DNA from: Undaria pinnatifida
Taxonomy: Eukaryota; Sar; Phaeophyceae; Laminariales; Alariaceae
Direction of reading: 5' to 3'
DNA length: 64,000 nucleotides
Assembly (NCBI GenBank): GCA_012845835.1
Contig: JABAKD010000003.1
Coordinates: 2,290,212 to 2,354,211 of the forward strand
Positions 34,425 to 45,708 of the stretch are shown here, piece after piece (the stretch's first letter is position 1; each line of letters begins with the position of its first letter). The notes beneath the pieces are model-generated. The model saw only the letters and a list, made by a program, of their open reading frames with translations, was not told where the DNA came from and did not search any database. Both the position numbers and the translations under genes were made by a program.

Positions 34425-34932
34425 CTGTGTTTCGCACGCGAGATGGGAAGGGTTGGTTGAGTTGGCGTTCTGTTCTGTTGTCCACGCCGGAGTCCTTAAA
34501 GGAATATCAAACCATCACACATCGAGCAGATCAGATCCCGATTTACCTGTTGATGATCTGCATCTCTCACAACAGGCATGTCCCTGGTCCCTGTATGATC
34601 TGCATAGTAATGGTGACCGCCGGTGTTGACAGCTCGCGCTGTCGCAACAACGGCACTGAAGGATACCCCAGCTAGCGCTGGGTTGCAAAAACAATTGATG
34701 TTAAACTAACACACAATATGTATGAAAATACGTGGAAGTCTGCCGAGCTTAAGCCTTGTTTTTCCCCGTCCGCCGGAGGATTAAAAAAGAAAAAACTACG
34801 TACATCGACCGCGCTGCTGCGTGAGAGTCGGATGATCCGAATGATATATTAAAATAGCACAAGGTTCCTGGGTTAGATCTGTGCTGCACAGTTCCTGAAC
34901 ATCACCCCAGTACTATGAAATATTGGAAAAAA

Positions 34933-35265
34933 AGTCATCCCACGGTAGTATTGCAGCGGCAGCAGATTCTAAGAAATTTCTGAGCTCTCCTATGGTGACG
35001 AGCAGCTCCTTGTCTCGCCCGAAACATGACTTCGAAGACGCCACAATTCGTTCGCGCAACCCGACCAGCACATGTCTTAGCGCTATTAAAAGTCCCTAAA
35101 CAGATTTACTCTAAAAATCATCATTACTAACCGGTAGTTCCCCACTTGAGGCGCTCAGATCGGTCAGATCGATCAGATCGATCAGATCGGTCAGATCGGT
35201 CAGATCGGTCAGAAACGTTTGGCCTAAAAAAGTGCGACCCCTACCGCACTATAGAGGGATAACTC
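34933..35265 (+). mobile_element. Family B MITE, copy 5, with a 9-bp array
   Basis: Left end gtcatcccacggtag, internal agattctaagaaatttctga, cgcccgaaacatgacttcga, cgttcgcgcaacccgaccag, right end cgacccctaccgcactatag and gggataactc. Next to the right end, gatcggtca is repeated about seven times (35150-35213), at the place used by the 58-bp arrays in copies 2 and 3. Confidence 0.85.
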
Positions 35266-35777
35266 TATACATGATCTGTAAGATCTACAGTGTAGATGAT
35301 CTAGATCGTGAGCTGTCCTACGTGTGTAAAATTCTTCAGTTTACTAATGTTGCCTGTCATCAAAACCGTCGAGGTATCCGACCGTCTGTCTAACCGCACG
35401 GAAAACCAAACGCCATCAAACGGTACACCGGTGTTTTCCACGCCAGATTAAGGTATTTCAAAGCCGTTCACACCGCAAATAAAAAGCAGTTTTCTCCACA
35501 CCATCTGAAGTCGTCTCCATCGAACATGGAAAAAAGATCAATGTCATAAAAATAGTGTAGTGTACAGCGCCGATAGATGGCACTGGCTTTCTTTTCTCTA
35601 GATGCTCCATACTAAAGGTTGGACGTCGTCTCTCGAGGGTGCTACCTTATGAATCATGTCACCCCAACCTACGAGAAAGATGTTTCGTGCCCTCAGTTTT
35701 CTGACTCTTGTTTTATTAAAGCTATACATTGGATTTGGTAGATATCTAGGTCCATGATCTTGCCGTCAGCGATGCAC

Positions 35778-36030
35778 AGAGACTGATTCTACGATAACCC
35801 CTCCCCAAACTGTTTTTTTTCTTTAACGAACGCTTCATGGCTGCTAGACACGAGGAAGGATGCTATGAAAAAAGCATCCTCAAACCTTTTCATGTTTGCA
35901 AAGGTCTATCGAACGATGACGTCGGGCGGCAAGGGGCACCGCGTGTTTGAGGAGATACGGCCGGGAGCTGGTTTCAAAACCGGCGATTTCGTTAAAGAAA
36001 AGTTGGGGGGCTACCGTAAAACGACTCCAA
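35778..36030 (+). repeat. Family X repeat, copy 3
   Basis: gactgattctacgataaccc, aacgaacgcttcatggctgc, acacgaggaaggatgctatg, cgaacgatgacgtcgggcgg, ggtttcaaaaccggcgattt, gttggggggctaccgta. Best preserved copy. Confidence 0.8.
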
Positions 36031-36189
36031 AGGTCTTTCGTCCGATCCCATGGCGGCGCCCACGCATGGCAAGCCTCCTACACGTTGTTATCAGCATACG
36101 TTTACCTCTTTTTTGGAACGTGCTTCAAGGAGACGCGTTGTTCCTGTCGGATGTCGGCGAATAGTTGTGACCTTTACAACCCCACCGGA

Positions 36190-36258
36190 CTGACGATGAT
36201 GATGATGACGATGGTGATGGTCATCATGATGATGACGATGGTGATGATGATGACATCA
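36190..36258. repeat. GAT trinucleotide array
   Basis: gatgatgat with gac and ggt variants, including a small inverted section (ggtcatcatgatgatgac). Confidence 0.8.
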
Positions 36259-36486
36259 CATTAGATGATACCGGTATCTCTGAAATATGGCCCGTGGAAA
36301 AAAAGTGTGCTGAAAAATCTTCCTGATTGAAGAAAAAAACGAAAATAAGTGCAAAACATTTGTACACCGCAGTACCAACAGGCAAGGGAACGGTACTACG
36401 AGCTGGGGTACACCATCTACACGAAGTGCTAGCCCGATATCGGAAATATGCTACCATAGATGTCAGACGCGCATCACGAAGAGTAC

Positions 36487-36558
36487 CTGTATCGTTGCAG
36501 CCGCCTTGTCTTGGTTTGCTTTATCGTGGTGCATAAGCCAGTGCTGCCAGCATACGCC
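36487..36558 (-). CDS. Exon 17: 24-codon micro-exon ending in IQ
   Basis: Acceptor after a pyrimidine-rich tract (tctgttttttcgctttctgg...accag), donor ATACAG|GTACTC. 72 nt, phase 0 to 0. The peptide GVCWQHWLMHHDKANQD is followed by KAAATIQ and stops there. It joins exon 18 to make a perfect IQ motif, which is the main reason to accept such a short exon. Confidence 0.75.
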
Positions 36559-36799
36559 CTGGTCCCATTCCGCCAGAAAGCGAAAAAACAGATAGAAATG
36601 GATGTTGGGTATTGTTTTGTCTCCCATCCGGCAATGCGTGCAGAAAGTGCCATAAAGGGGCGAACAAGGAATGACCAATGAAATGGGGATTTCAGGAGAT
36701 ATTATGATGGCTAAAAAAATGGCATCTAATAGTACGAATCATAACATCTCGCTGCCGCGGGGTGAACTATAAAAAATATACGTATAGTTGCTATACGCC

Positions 36800-36985
36800 A
36801 TTATCAATGACAACATTTTTGTTGTTGATCTTCACCCTAGCAGCATACATGGAAGTCATGCATCTTCAAACAATAACACATCTGTAAAAACAAGCGGCCG
36901 GTGCACGCAGCCTGCGAACATGAGTATCGACCCTTACATCTATCCATCGAATTCGCCGCGGCTGAAGTGTTTAAAATAGTTCGAT
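36800..36985 (+). repeat. Family F repeat copy
   Basis: ttcaccctagcagcatacat, gcatcttcaaacaataacac, cgcagcctgcgaacatgagt, atcgacccttac, gcggctgaagtgttt. Long version of the family, matched over its length by 38850-39030. Confidence 0.7.
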
Positions 36986-37384
36986 AAAATAGAGAAGGGG
37001 TCGTGAAAACTTGAATAATTAAAAACAGCTGAAACACGAATACATTAATTTGCGCGTTCGAGGCCGACGATGTGTAGTGTAGCGTACGTAGGCGTCGATC
37101 ACCAAAAAAAACAAGACGGATGCAAAGGAGCTCGAACGGTTCGAGTAAAAAAGGTGGCTTTCTTCTAGGTGTTTGTTACTCATCGGGCAGCTTGAGTGTA
37201 CCAGCACGGTTAGTAGACCAGTGTATTGCGCTTCAAATACACAGGGAGGGCATGGGCGGGGGGAGCGATAGGGTGGCCTAATATTTCGCCGCGTGACACA
37301 TGGCATCCTTATCATTATTATATTTTATCGTCGCCTTTACTCTCCAGCCCAACTCATAATAAGAGGTTTTTCCCTCAGCGACCG

Positions 37385-37600
37385 TCTGAACAACAGAAAA
37401 GGTCATGGTCATGGTCACAGGTTTCTTCCTCCCGCCCCGCCCCCGGTACATGCCTTAATTTTTATTTCGCATCGGCCTCAGAATCCCCACTTTTAATATT
37501 CTTGTGCTCGTCAGTTTCATCATTTTTTTCAGCCTCACGCCCTCGCGCTTTCCCCTGTACTGTCTTGGCCGCCTCTCCATCCACGTAAAGTGTGTCTGTC
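37385..37600 (-). mobile_element. tRNA-derived SINE, copy 2 (body)
   Basis: Reverse complement shares agcgcgagagg-like core (plus: ccctcgcgctttccc), gtgaccatg-like end (plus: tcatggtcacaggtttcttcc) and the C-rich stretch with the other three copies. The head is not recognisable. Confidence 0.65.
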
Positions 37601-37901
37601 TTGCCTCGATGGCGTTATTGTTCAGAGGGAGGTTGGGCATATGATCGCGCTACCCGAAGTCATCGTGTTCAGTTCAGAGCCCGCACTCCCAAATGTGAGC
37701 CGCCTTTTCTTCTTGTGGTCTCCCTCGAAAGTGGAAAACATATAAATATTTGCACTAGGTGGTTCGATATCTTCCCCTAAATCGGATTCGACTAAAACTC
37801 GCCACGAGAAAATCGGGTAACGTCCTACCCAACACCTGAACAAAGGGCGACTAGACCAATACCTTAACGCCCTGCCACTCTCGATTTTTTTGCGATCAAA
37901 C

Positions 37902-38015
37902 CTGAAAGCGCCGCACGGACATGGCCTGGAAATTTCGCACAAGGGCGTCAATGCCGTCCCTCTCAAGACGCAACGCTGCTGCAGCACTGCGAGCCTTGGA
38001 GACCCGGCAGATACA
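37902..38015 (-). CDS. Exon 16: IQ completion and IQ-like motif
   Basis: Very good acceptor (tatctctcccgcgcttacggtctgcag), donor TTTCAG|GTTTGA. 114 nt, exactly 38 codons, phase 0 to 0. It starts CICRVSKAR, completing the IQ pair of exon 15 (IQ-CICRVSKAR), and ends VRNFQAMSVRRFQ, a further IQ-like block with FQ in place of IQ. The middle is Ala/Arg rich and helical. A long overlapping ORF (37622-38230) in another frame is judged spurious. Confidence 0.8.
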
Positions 38016-38374
38016 CTGCAGACCGTAAGCGCGGGAGAGATACAGCGACGCACGCCAAAATCATTACTTGATGGACCAAATCTGGACGAGGGTAAAGGCC
38101 TGACGAACGGAGACGGATGAGCACCACTTCGCCATTTTTGTGATTTACAGTCACGTTTCTCACTGTTCGATGGCAAGCATGACGATGACCCTGAAAATTG
38201 GGGGAAGGGGGATGACAGACCTATCCCCATCGCGTGCGGATGGACCCTGGACGCGGCTTAGGGCTCGAGAGTAGAAGGTACGTGATCATGTAGTGAGAGG
38301 GAAGGTGGAGCAAGGGCGGCAGGTGAATTAGATCAATGCTAAGCCGGGCATAGGTACAGAAGGGGGGTAGAGTT

Positions 38375-38485
38375 TGTGCATAGCATTTTCCTGTTTTGGG
38401 GGTTTCCCCGGTTGTCGTGTGTACTCTCCGATATTGGTTGTGAGTGGTCGACATTGAACCTCGTCATGCGGCCAACACATTGTCG
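38375..38485 (-). repeat. Family E repeat copy
   Basis: cattttcctgttttgggggt, ttccccggttgtcg, gtggtcgacattgaacctcg, cattgtcggatggcgaaa; same order as 43445-43585. Confidence 0.6.
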
Positions 38486-38849
38486 GATGGCGAAAATACC
38501 CTAGAATACACCCATAAAATAAGAACGCATGCCGTGTCTGCCGGTTTGCCCCCTGATTATCCACAATAGCTCCGTGGCTTCGCGCCCGAAAATCACCCCG
38601 TTAAAGCTACTTCAGTGAGAGCGCGCAATAGCGTCGCTCTTACTATCAATAATAATAGTTTTTCTCCCGCATAGCGTGGAACGCAAGGACCTACGTAGGT
38701 ATAGGCTTCAAGTTTCAGGCGGGAGACCCCTGCCTCACCTCAACCATCGCACTCACGACGCATACAACGAGTCGTAACTACTTACGACCTTGGGATGAAG
38801 GAAGTGTAATTGCTATACCACTATTGTTATTGATACGATAACTTTATTT

Positions 38850-39030
38850 ATGTTCACCCTGGCAGCATCTAAAATTACGTCCATGGGAGCCATACATCTT
38901 CAAATAACAGTAAAATATATCTAACAACGAGCGGACCGTGTATCACGCAGCTAGCTTGCAAAGATATATACGAAGTAGTATCGATCCTAAGTTTGTCGAA
39001 CTTACGACAACAAAAGCTGACGCGCAGTTG
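38850..39030 (+). repeat. Family F repeat copy
   Basis: ttcaccctggcagcatctaa, ccatacatcttcaaataac, cagctagcttgcaaagatat, gtatcgatcctaagtttgtc, gctgacgcgcagttg. Confidence 0.7.
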
Positions 39031-39534
39031 AAGTAGTTTTCCAAAATAATAGCTGTAAAACGAAATCACCTATTTATTGGTTTATTTTTTAAGACTCCTC
39101 ACGTCAAGTATATCAAATTCACAAAGACTGAAAGTGCCACCCGATGGAACTCCCTACCACAGCCCATAAGCACACAGCGAACGATACGTTAAAACGCCAA
39201 TTGTTATGGTATCCCCTCTCCCCCGTTGCGGCGTTACGATTTAGAGCAACTGTCCCCTCATTTCCTGGCAGGCGTTGTCCCCTGCCTGAATGAGATTATA
39301 TCCGCCCCCTTCTTGACAGAATTGCTCCGGCGGCGAGCAACCAGCTATTTCCAGAGATGTAACACCCAAGCAACCTTGGTGTGAGTGACCAGTACAGAGC
39401 CAGAGGCACCCCTGCATAGCATCAGTAGACGGTCCCTAAGCCCCTACTGCCCAATCTTGTCGCACTGGCGAAGTCCGCAGGGCCAATGGAAGACGAAAGC
39501 TACGGTCATAAGGCCGGTCTCTTCTGGGCCCGCT

Positions 39535-39885
39535 TCTCGCAAAAGGCTGAGGGTCACTCACGCGAGTGACCCCCCTGTTCCTTCGCAGTGCTATTAAGAT
39601 CTCAGTAAGATCTCATTAAGATCTCGTTAAGATGTTATTAAGATGTTGTTAAGATCTTGTTCAGAGCTTATTAAGATCTCATTAAGATACCGTGCCGTTT
39701 TTTGTCTTGCCACATGAAACCGTAAAGGAATGGTCAGCTACCGCTGCGCCAAACCAATAACAGACTTAAACCGTTTTTTTCAGTGCGATACAGAGTTACT
39801 CTGGCGAGTGACTCGAATCTGCGAGTAAAAAAGGAGGTGTGATACTACAATGATAGAGTATGATACTACAACACCGCAGCCTTCA
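39535..39885 (+). mobile_element. Family C element, copy 5, with an 11-bp array
   Basis: Left gagggtcactcacgcgagtg then ttccttcgcagtgctatt; internal array of taagatctcat (39590-39690); then gctaccgctgcgccaaacc, cagagttactctggcgagtg, and gtatgatactacaacaccgc. The array sits where copy 1 has no repeats and copy 2 has CAA. Confidence 0.85.
39590..39690. repeat. 11-bp TTAAGATCTCA array
   Basis: About nine units of attaagatctc/attaagatgtt. Inside family C copy 5. Confidence 0.85.
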
Positions 39886-39990
39886 TCGGTACTTCAAGGG
39901 TATTGGATAGCTCCTACTCCGTCAACCAGTATTATTTTGGAAAGAAGAAAGTGCTGCTATGATGCCCGCCTGTCGCAACACCCGCCTCAC

Positions 39991-40107
39991 CTGTATGGTG
40001 GTCGCCGACTTCGATATCTCCCGGCTCGCCCTGCAGTACTTCATGATGCCGCGGAAGACGTGCTGCAGCAGGATCCGCCTCTTCCATTCGGCATACTCCG
40101 AAACCAA
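39991..40107 (-). CDS. Exon 15: Trp helix ending in IQ
   Basis: Acceptor tggttttgtttcccgcgtag, donor ATACAG|GTGAGG. 117 nt, 39 codons, phase 0 to 0. Peptide LVSEYAEWKRRILLQHVFRG, then a basic helix and KSATTIQ at the very end. As in exon 17 the intron falls immediately after the Gln of the IQ pair. High GC and clean splice sites support it. A 127-bp tandem duplication starts 143 bp further along in the upstream intron (40250). Confidence 0.85.
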
Positions 40108-40249
40108 CTACGCGGGAAACAAAACCAACGCACATCGGACACATCATGTCCCCATTCATGATCTATATCGTTTAGGAGGGCCGACAGACTCCTGGTCTAC
40201 ATTCAGGTCTGATTGGTAATATTTTCCATGTCTTGAATAATTGGATTCT

Positions 40250-40503
40250 GGAATTCCTTTAATATGTGGATGATGTGATGATAACAAGCGCTGCATGTTG
40301 TCAAACGGCAAGGGGAATATAAGTTTTGTTATATCTGGATGGCATGTATCTCATTTTGCCGACGAGAAGACCCATCGGAATTCCTTTAATATGTGGATGA
40401 TGTGATGATAACAAGCGCTGCATGTTGTCAGACGGCAAGGGGAATATAAGTTTTGTTATATCTGGATGGCGTGTATCTCATTTTGCCGACGAGAAGACCC
40501 ATC
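40250..40503 (+). repeat. 127-bp perfect-length tandem duplication
   Basis: Copy one 40250-40376, copy two 40377-40503, starting ggaattcctttaatatgtgg. Only two differences are visible (caaacggc/cagacggc and ggcatg/ggcgtg), so the duplication is recent. Confidence 0.95.
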
Positions 40504-40599
40504 TCCACGATCTACTTGTAACGCGTGTTTCCGGGGTTGGATCTGAACTGCACAACAGGTCCTGCACGACATATCGTATACAACAGTTCTAAGATGATC

Positions 40600-40692
40600 T
40601 ATATTATATATATGTTCTATATTATCTATTTGATATATATATGATCTCTATGATCTCTATGATCTCTATGATCTCTATGGTTTATATGATTT
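40600..40692. repeat. 9-bp ATGATCTCT array in AT-rich DNA
   Basis: atgatctct repeated four times after ttatatatatgttctatatt. Confidence 0.75.
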
Positions 40693-40879
40693 ATTATTAG
40701 ATCGTGATGCGTTCGATGTGTGAAACGAAACGAAGGCGCAATCGCGTTCTCGATGGGCTGTCAATACTTAACAGATTGCAAACAATGTGGGCTCGATGTG
40801 TGCCTTCATTACAGCGACCGCAATATACGCAGCGTTCACAAACAACCTGAGACACACGCGCCATGACAAAGGCGCACCA

Positions 40880-41165
40880 TCTTCTTTTTCGAGGCTCGTA
40901 ACCAGTTGAGGAGTAAACTACTCTTCTATCCCTCACCTAAAACTGCACTAGTTTTGAGTAAACTGAAAGTACAATCCGAGTACTATAAAGTGCAATCTGG
41001 TTGTCAAACCCATGGCCTGCGCATAGAAAATATTCAATAACATTAATAATGCAAAACGAGAATGAACACGAAATTATCCCGACAATTGCATTAGTGGGTG
41101 ACGGAGTCCCGTCGTTCAGATTTTTTTTTCGCGAAAAGTTTCTTCCTTTATCGTGTAACGCTTTC
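40880..41165 (-). repeat. Family A repeat copy
   Basis: cgaggctcgtaaccagttga, acccatggcctgcgca, attatcccgacaattgcatt, ggagtcccgtcgttcag, end ttatcgtgtaacg. Confidence 0.7.
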
Positions 41166-41838
41166 TGTTTTACGTCGAGATATACTGCAGTCAGTTGGTC
41201 GGCGTACTGCGCCACCCAAGTGATACCTAAAACTCAAGTCCATCTAGCTTGCAGTCTCTCCCAACTTGACCGTTGTCTTAATGTTCATTTCGAGGAAGAC
41301 TTAACGTCAGTTGATTGCTTTTAGTTCGCCACCCAACTATTAACTACGAATCGATTCAGGTAAACTAACATCCCTAGTTACCCGAGAAAAAACGTGATAC
41401 AGTACACGACACCTACTCGTACTGTAATAGAATAAGCCACAAACTCGTTCAGGCTGATCGGTGAAACTTGCCCGGTTGCTTGCGCGGTGCTTACGTAGTT
41501 GCGTTTTGTTTAGTCGTCAAGAGTTATTTATGGCATATCTGGCATGGTGCCTGGGTGCTATAGCCTCTCCAATTTGCGACATCCCCGGAAATTCGCGCTA
41601 ACCACGTCCCGTACACGGGAACCTTGCAAACACATAAATACTCGCTCAAGCCTAGATTTCTTTTTTGAGAAAAAAAAGCTGTCCGCACTAACTTCAGTAT
41701 GACGGCTTCTGCATTTTTTTTATTCGTGTAGAAAAAATATCGGCCCGCCTTTCTTATTACCGCTACAAGTACTTGTATACCGTTTTTCGTATTAGGCGCC
41801 TTGTGCTGTGATTGACCATTTGTTATTCCCTCACTCAC

Positions 41839-41974
41839 CCGGCTTTGTTTTTGCAGGGCACGTAGCCGCATCTTCGCAGATGATATCCGCCAGAAACGTT
41901 GCAGCCTTCTCGAAGCGGCATCCTCATTCCTAAAGTGGTTCTCCCAGGGCTCAGACCACGCCTCAAGGTGGTTC
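41839..41974 (-). CDS. Exon 14: first IQ-like motif
   Basis: Acceptor gatgccaacgtgccgcag, donor AGCCGG|GTGAGT. 136 nt, phase 2 to 0. Peptide NHLEAWSEPWENHFRNEDAA then SRRLQRFWRISSAKMRLR. The second part is an IQ-like motif with Leu for Ile and Trp-Arg where RG is usual. This is the first IQ-like unit after the TPR-like part, so the domain boundary lies close to here. Confidence 0.8.
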
Positions 41975-42533
41975 CTGCGGCACGTTGGCATCGAGTGTGT
42001 TAGGTATACAACATAAGCCCCTGAGCTATCTTTTACTAGAGATACACCATACCCACTGAGCTATGTATGCAGCAGCGTATCTCTAGTAAATACACCATCA
42101 ATCCGGGGTGCGAATCCCCCCCAACCACGCCGTTCTCTTTCACTTTCTAGTTTGATGGACAACACGGATATACACTTCCAGGCAAGAACAAGTGCCAGAA
42201 TCCCGCTGTTTGGAGTAGTCCTGACTAAACGGACTGCAACCTTTGAGTGAACCCGAGGTCCAGGCTTAGCCGCTAGACGGATCTCAGATTGTGCTGATTT
42301 TGTGCTTTTATTAGAGTCACACCACAACCTTTGAGGAATGCAGTCGGCGCTGACTGTATAACAACCCAGTGGTTATCGGGTATCTATAAACAAGTCAATG
42401 CGAAAGAGTTCCCGAGTCCCACCGATCATCTTTTTTTCTGTCGGGTTTCTGCTCCTTAAGAGGTCCCGGGGACGTGCGAGACCCGTGTGATCAGTGGATT
42501 GTCTGGCCCCGCTAGCGTGTTTGATCCGCAGTA

Positions 42534-42815
42534 CCCTCGGTGGTCTAGTTGTAAATCTAGCAAACTACTACGTAAAGGTCGACTTCGCGAGTTGAAACCC
42601 TCCCCGAGTGCGTAGGGAGTTCTCTTCGGGTGCAAAAATTGACTAGGGAAAAGCGCGAGAGCGTGAGTTGGCAAAATTTGATGAAAATCGACGATCAGTG
42701 GCAATACTGATTCCACTGCGCGACAAAAAAAGGGCACGTACAGGGGGGGGAGGAGGTACGACACATATGACCACGACTTTCTACCGGAAGCTGGAAAGTA
42801 AAAGTGGTACCAGGG
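42534..42815 (+). mobile_element. tRNA-derived SINE, copy 3
   Basis: Head with box A tggtctagttgtaaatct and box B gagttgaaaccctcc, then body gggaaaagcgcgagagcgtg, agttggcaaaatttgatg, cgacgatcagtggcaatact, gaccacgactttctaccgga, agctggaaagtaaaagtgg. Aligns with the inverted copy 1.2 kb away. Confidence 0.8.
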
Positions 42816-43233
42816 TATTTTAACTAAAAAACGGTAGATGTATACATTGAGTTCAGCCACCATCCGTGGGCACGCACATTGTCCACCATGCCGTTGCTTC
42901 CAGGTGTTGTTGTTGCAGTATGGGCCAAGGGTACGGTGGGGGAGGTAATAGAACGTCAGCATTTACAGTGCCCCCGTTTTGATTCCGAGGAGCATAACCA
43001 ACAAGTACATACATGGTGATTTTTTTTTCGCGAAATCGAAAAGCACAAAAAAAAGCCTTGACAATTGCAACTAACATAGAGTGGCCATTCGCGCGAGTAG
43101 CCCTGAACCCCCGACGTTCAAGGTCCACGAAACGCCCTCCCTACCGTACACCGTTGGTCCTATGAGCTGTAGATGGGGGTGTGTCTCCTCAGCGTCAATG
43201 TTTCCATAACAGGAAAACACAATGTATCCTTGC

Positions 43234-43305
43234 CTTGATTTTTCCCGGCGTATTTTCTGATTTCTAAGGCTGAACAAGACACATGCTGATAGCTCCTCTG
43301 CCTCC
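43234..43305 (-). CDS. Exon 13: short helix with a GC donor
   Basis: 72 nt, phase 2 to 2. Acceptor cagtacttcgccag. No GT donor fits, but AATCAAG|GCAAGG at 43233 is a good match to the minor GC-AG donor class and gives the phase needed by exon 14. Peptide EAEELSACVLFSLRNQKIRR then EKS, a charged helix leading into the IQ part. The frame is also open upstream, so the acceptor could be different. Confidence 0.6.
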
Positions 43306-43444
43306 CTGGCGAAGTACTGGCGGGTCATCAAGTTCCCAGAGGTTAGGTCAGACATGTCTCCGATTCCCTGGGAAACTACCGACAACCCACGCTGCTAACC
43401 ACATGCGGTGCAAAAGGAATCTAGAAAAAAGGAGGCAGAATCGC

Positions 43445-43590
43445 GCATACAGTAGGTTTCCTTTTTTTGTGGGTTTCCCTTGGTTTTCTTCTACTTTCTG
43501 GGAATGTCTTATTATTAGTACGAGCGATCGACGTTGAAGCTCATGCTGCACATATTAATATTGGGATGGCAGACGAAACAAGAATAACAA
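43445..43590 (-). repeat. Family E repeat copy
   Basis: tttcctttttttgtgggttt, cttctactttctgggaatgt, gcgatcgacgttgaagctca, tgctgcac, gggatggcagacga. Lies between exons 13 and 12. Confidence 0.65.
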
Positions 43591-43611
43591 TATTGATAAA
43601 ATGCCAAGTAC

Positions 43612-43727
43612 CTGTATCGCTCGTCCCAGAAGTTATGGTTGTAGAGCAATCGTTCGAGACCGGCCACAGCACCGTCTTTGTCCCCGCAACGACTGCAGCA
43701 CTTGGCGACGCGGAACATTATGGATGC
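43612..43727 (-). CDS. Exon 12: TPR-like helix pair
   Basis: Acceptor aacgtatcttgggcag, donor TACAG|GTACTT. 116 nt, phase 0 to 2. Peptide ASIMFRVAKCCSRCGDKDGA then VAGLERLLYNHNFWDERY. The spacing of small residues (A, G, A) and LERLL fits a tetratricopeptide helix-turn-helix of about 34 residues, a protein-interaction fold. It follows exon 11 in phase 0. Confidence 0.75.
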
Positions 43728-43969
43728 CTGCCCAAGATACGTTTAAAATATTTCAGTTACGTTTGAACGAGGTTAGTTTCCCTGCGTATTCAAACTGTAT
43801 TTGATTACGAGCCAGTGCGTGTTCCTAGTTTTCTAGTTTCGACAGCGCTTCACATAAAACAGAATCCAGTTAAAATATGCGACTGGAATCCAAATTACTT
43901 GATTACAAAGGACGTTTTGACCAGAAAATTCCCTTGGATTTAAGACCGACCAGAATTAGCTTGATTAGA

Positions 43970-44284
43970 CTTTCTTTTTTTTTTTCTTCTTTTTCGCACA
44001 CTTCTACTTTCCAGCTTCTGGACAAGCCGTGGTCACAGGTGTCGTCCCTTCTCCCCCCCGGTTCTTGCCTTCATTTTTTATCGCGCACAGGGTTCAGCAA
44101 TCTCACTGCTCGTCGATTTTTCATCGAGTGCTGCTAACTCACGCTCTCGCGCTTTCCGCACGTCAATTTGTGCACAAGAAAAAGTCCCAACGAATTTATA
44201 CGAGTATGCATTCGGCGGGGCTCGAACTCACGAAACTGACCTATACCAGGCTCGAGGATAACCTGATACGCCACCGGGGCGACC
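43970..44284 (-). mobile_element. tRNA-derived SINE, copy 4
   Basis: On minus: box A ggtggcgtatcaggttatcc, box B gagttcgagccccgcc, body ggaaagcgcgagagcgtgag, cactcgatgaaaaatcgacg, gggagaagggacgacacctg, tggaaagtagaagtg. The best head of the four: both promoter boxes fit the pol III consensus. Confidence 0.8.
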
Positions 44285-44383
44285 GGCTCAGACTATAGAA
44301 TTACGACGAATTAACTTGATTTTGCAATTACGACGCGTCTAACTTGATCGTGGAGTATGATTTCGATGTGAGACATGCCATGT

Positions 44384-44470
44384 CATGCCGTATCACATAC
44401 CGTATCGCACCATACTATACCATTCCATACCGTACCACATACCATACCGGACCAAACCATATATTGCACC
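44384..44470. repeat. CATACCGTA-type short repeat
   Basis: Irregular repeats of ataccgtat, accatact and ataccatacc. Confidence 0.65.
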
Positions 44471-45425
44471 CCAAGTTTAAGATAAAAATTCCCACACTAC
44501 TTTCGAGACGAAAAATCCACATTAACTTAAATATAAAAAATACGGAAAAAAATCGTTTGTTTTCAAGAAAGGATTTCCGAAACTCGAATCAGAACCGAAA
44601 AGCGCTCAAAACTGAGCGAGACAACTGCTACACACTAAATTTAAGATAAACAGCACACCATCCCGGACCGTAGACTCATCTAATAAAAAATATGTGCCTT
44701 CGGAGGCCGCCCTCGGCAATTCTCTGACCTCTCAGACTACTCTCAGCTCTAAATTGCCGGCAGGGAAATGCTTTTTCCGGACTGATCCATCGACTGTTTT
44801 TTTTCCTCTTGTGTTGTCGTTGTGTTTTAAAACCTTCTTCTACTGTGCACACCACGGAATTAATGCGCAATCCAAGCTCGGATAGCCACAGTATCTACGC
44901 ACCGCAAGCACAGCAGAAAATAACGCAATTGGCCCTGCACAGAGCAGCAAATTGCATACCTGGTACAGCAGTACGTTCGTGTCGATCAGACAGCAGAGTG
45001 CGACAATGCAAGCAAGCAGGCAAGAACAAATAACATCCGGTACCGCGAGTCACCAACATGCAGTGTGTACGAGTAGGATATGTTTCCTTTCTTCCTCTTC
45101 TGTGTTTCGTCGTCGTTGTTGTTGTTTTCGTGCTTTTGAACGCGTTATAAAGCCACCAAGAGTTAACAGTTAATTCGGTTTTTTTCCAAGTACCGCCGAC
45201 ATTCAGCCCTTTGATGAACCGCCGTCTAGACCTAATAGAATGGAGCTTCTTAAGGTGTGACTTGACGTGACCAAAACAGCTGTCTCTTTGATGCCACTTC
45301 AACCACATGCATTGTTACGTTTGCCATCAGACAGTGTCCAGCACGAGCTTCAACGTCGAACACTCCTTGTCATCTCAGAAAAAATAGGCTGTCGATTGAT
45401 ATCGTCAGAACAGCAGTTGTGGTTT

Positions 45426-45527
45426 ACACTATTACACTGTTACACTGTTACACTGTTACACTGTTACACTGTTACACTGTTACACTGTTACACTGTTACA
45501 CTGTTACACTGTTACACTGTTACACTT
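45426..45527. repeat. 8-bp TTACACTG array
   Basis: About thirteen nearly perfect units. Followed by ctaggccatggggttgtcc, a family A core fragment (45540-45575). Confidence 0.95.
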
Positions 45528-45708
45528 TTTTTCGTTTGATACCTAGGCCATGGGGTTGTCCACCGAGTTGCACTGTATTCTTTGATCAAGTTAAACGAAG
45601 GCTCCGCAAGTGAGGAGGCTTAGACACTTCATGTGCAGCCATACCCTAGCGTGCGTCCAACACACTATTAATATCATATCGCTACGATATTGATAGTTGA
45701 TGCCTTAC

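Noticed and set aside
37622-38230. 202-codon minus-strand ORF
   Set aside because: Out of frame with the well-supported exon 16, low-complexity and without motif.
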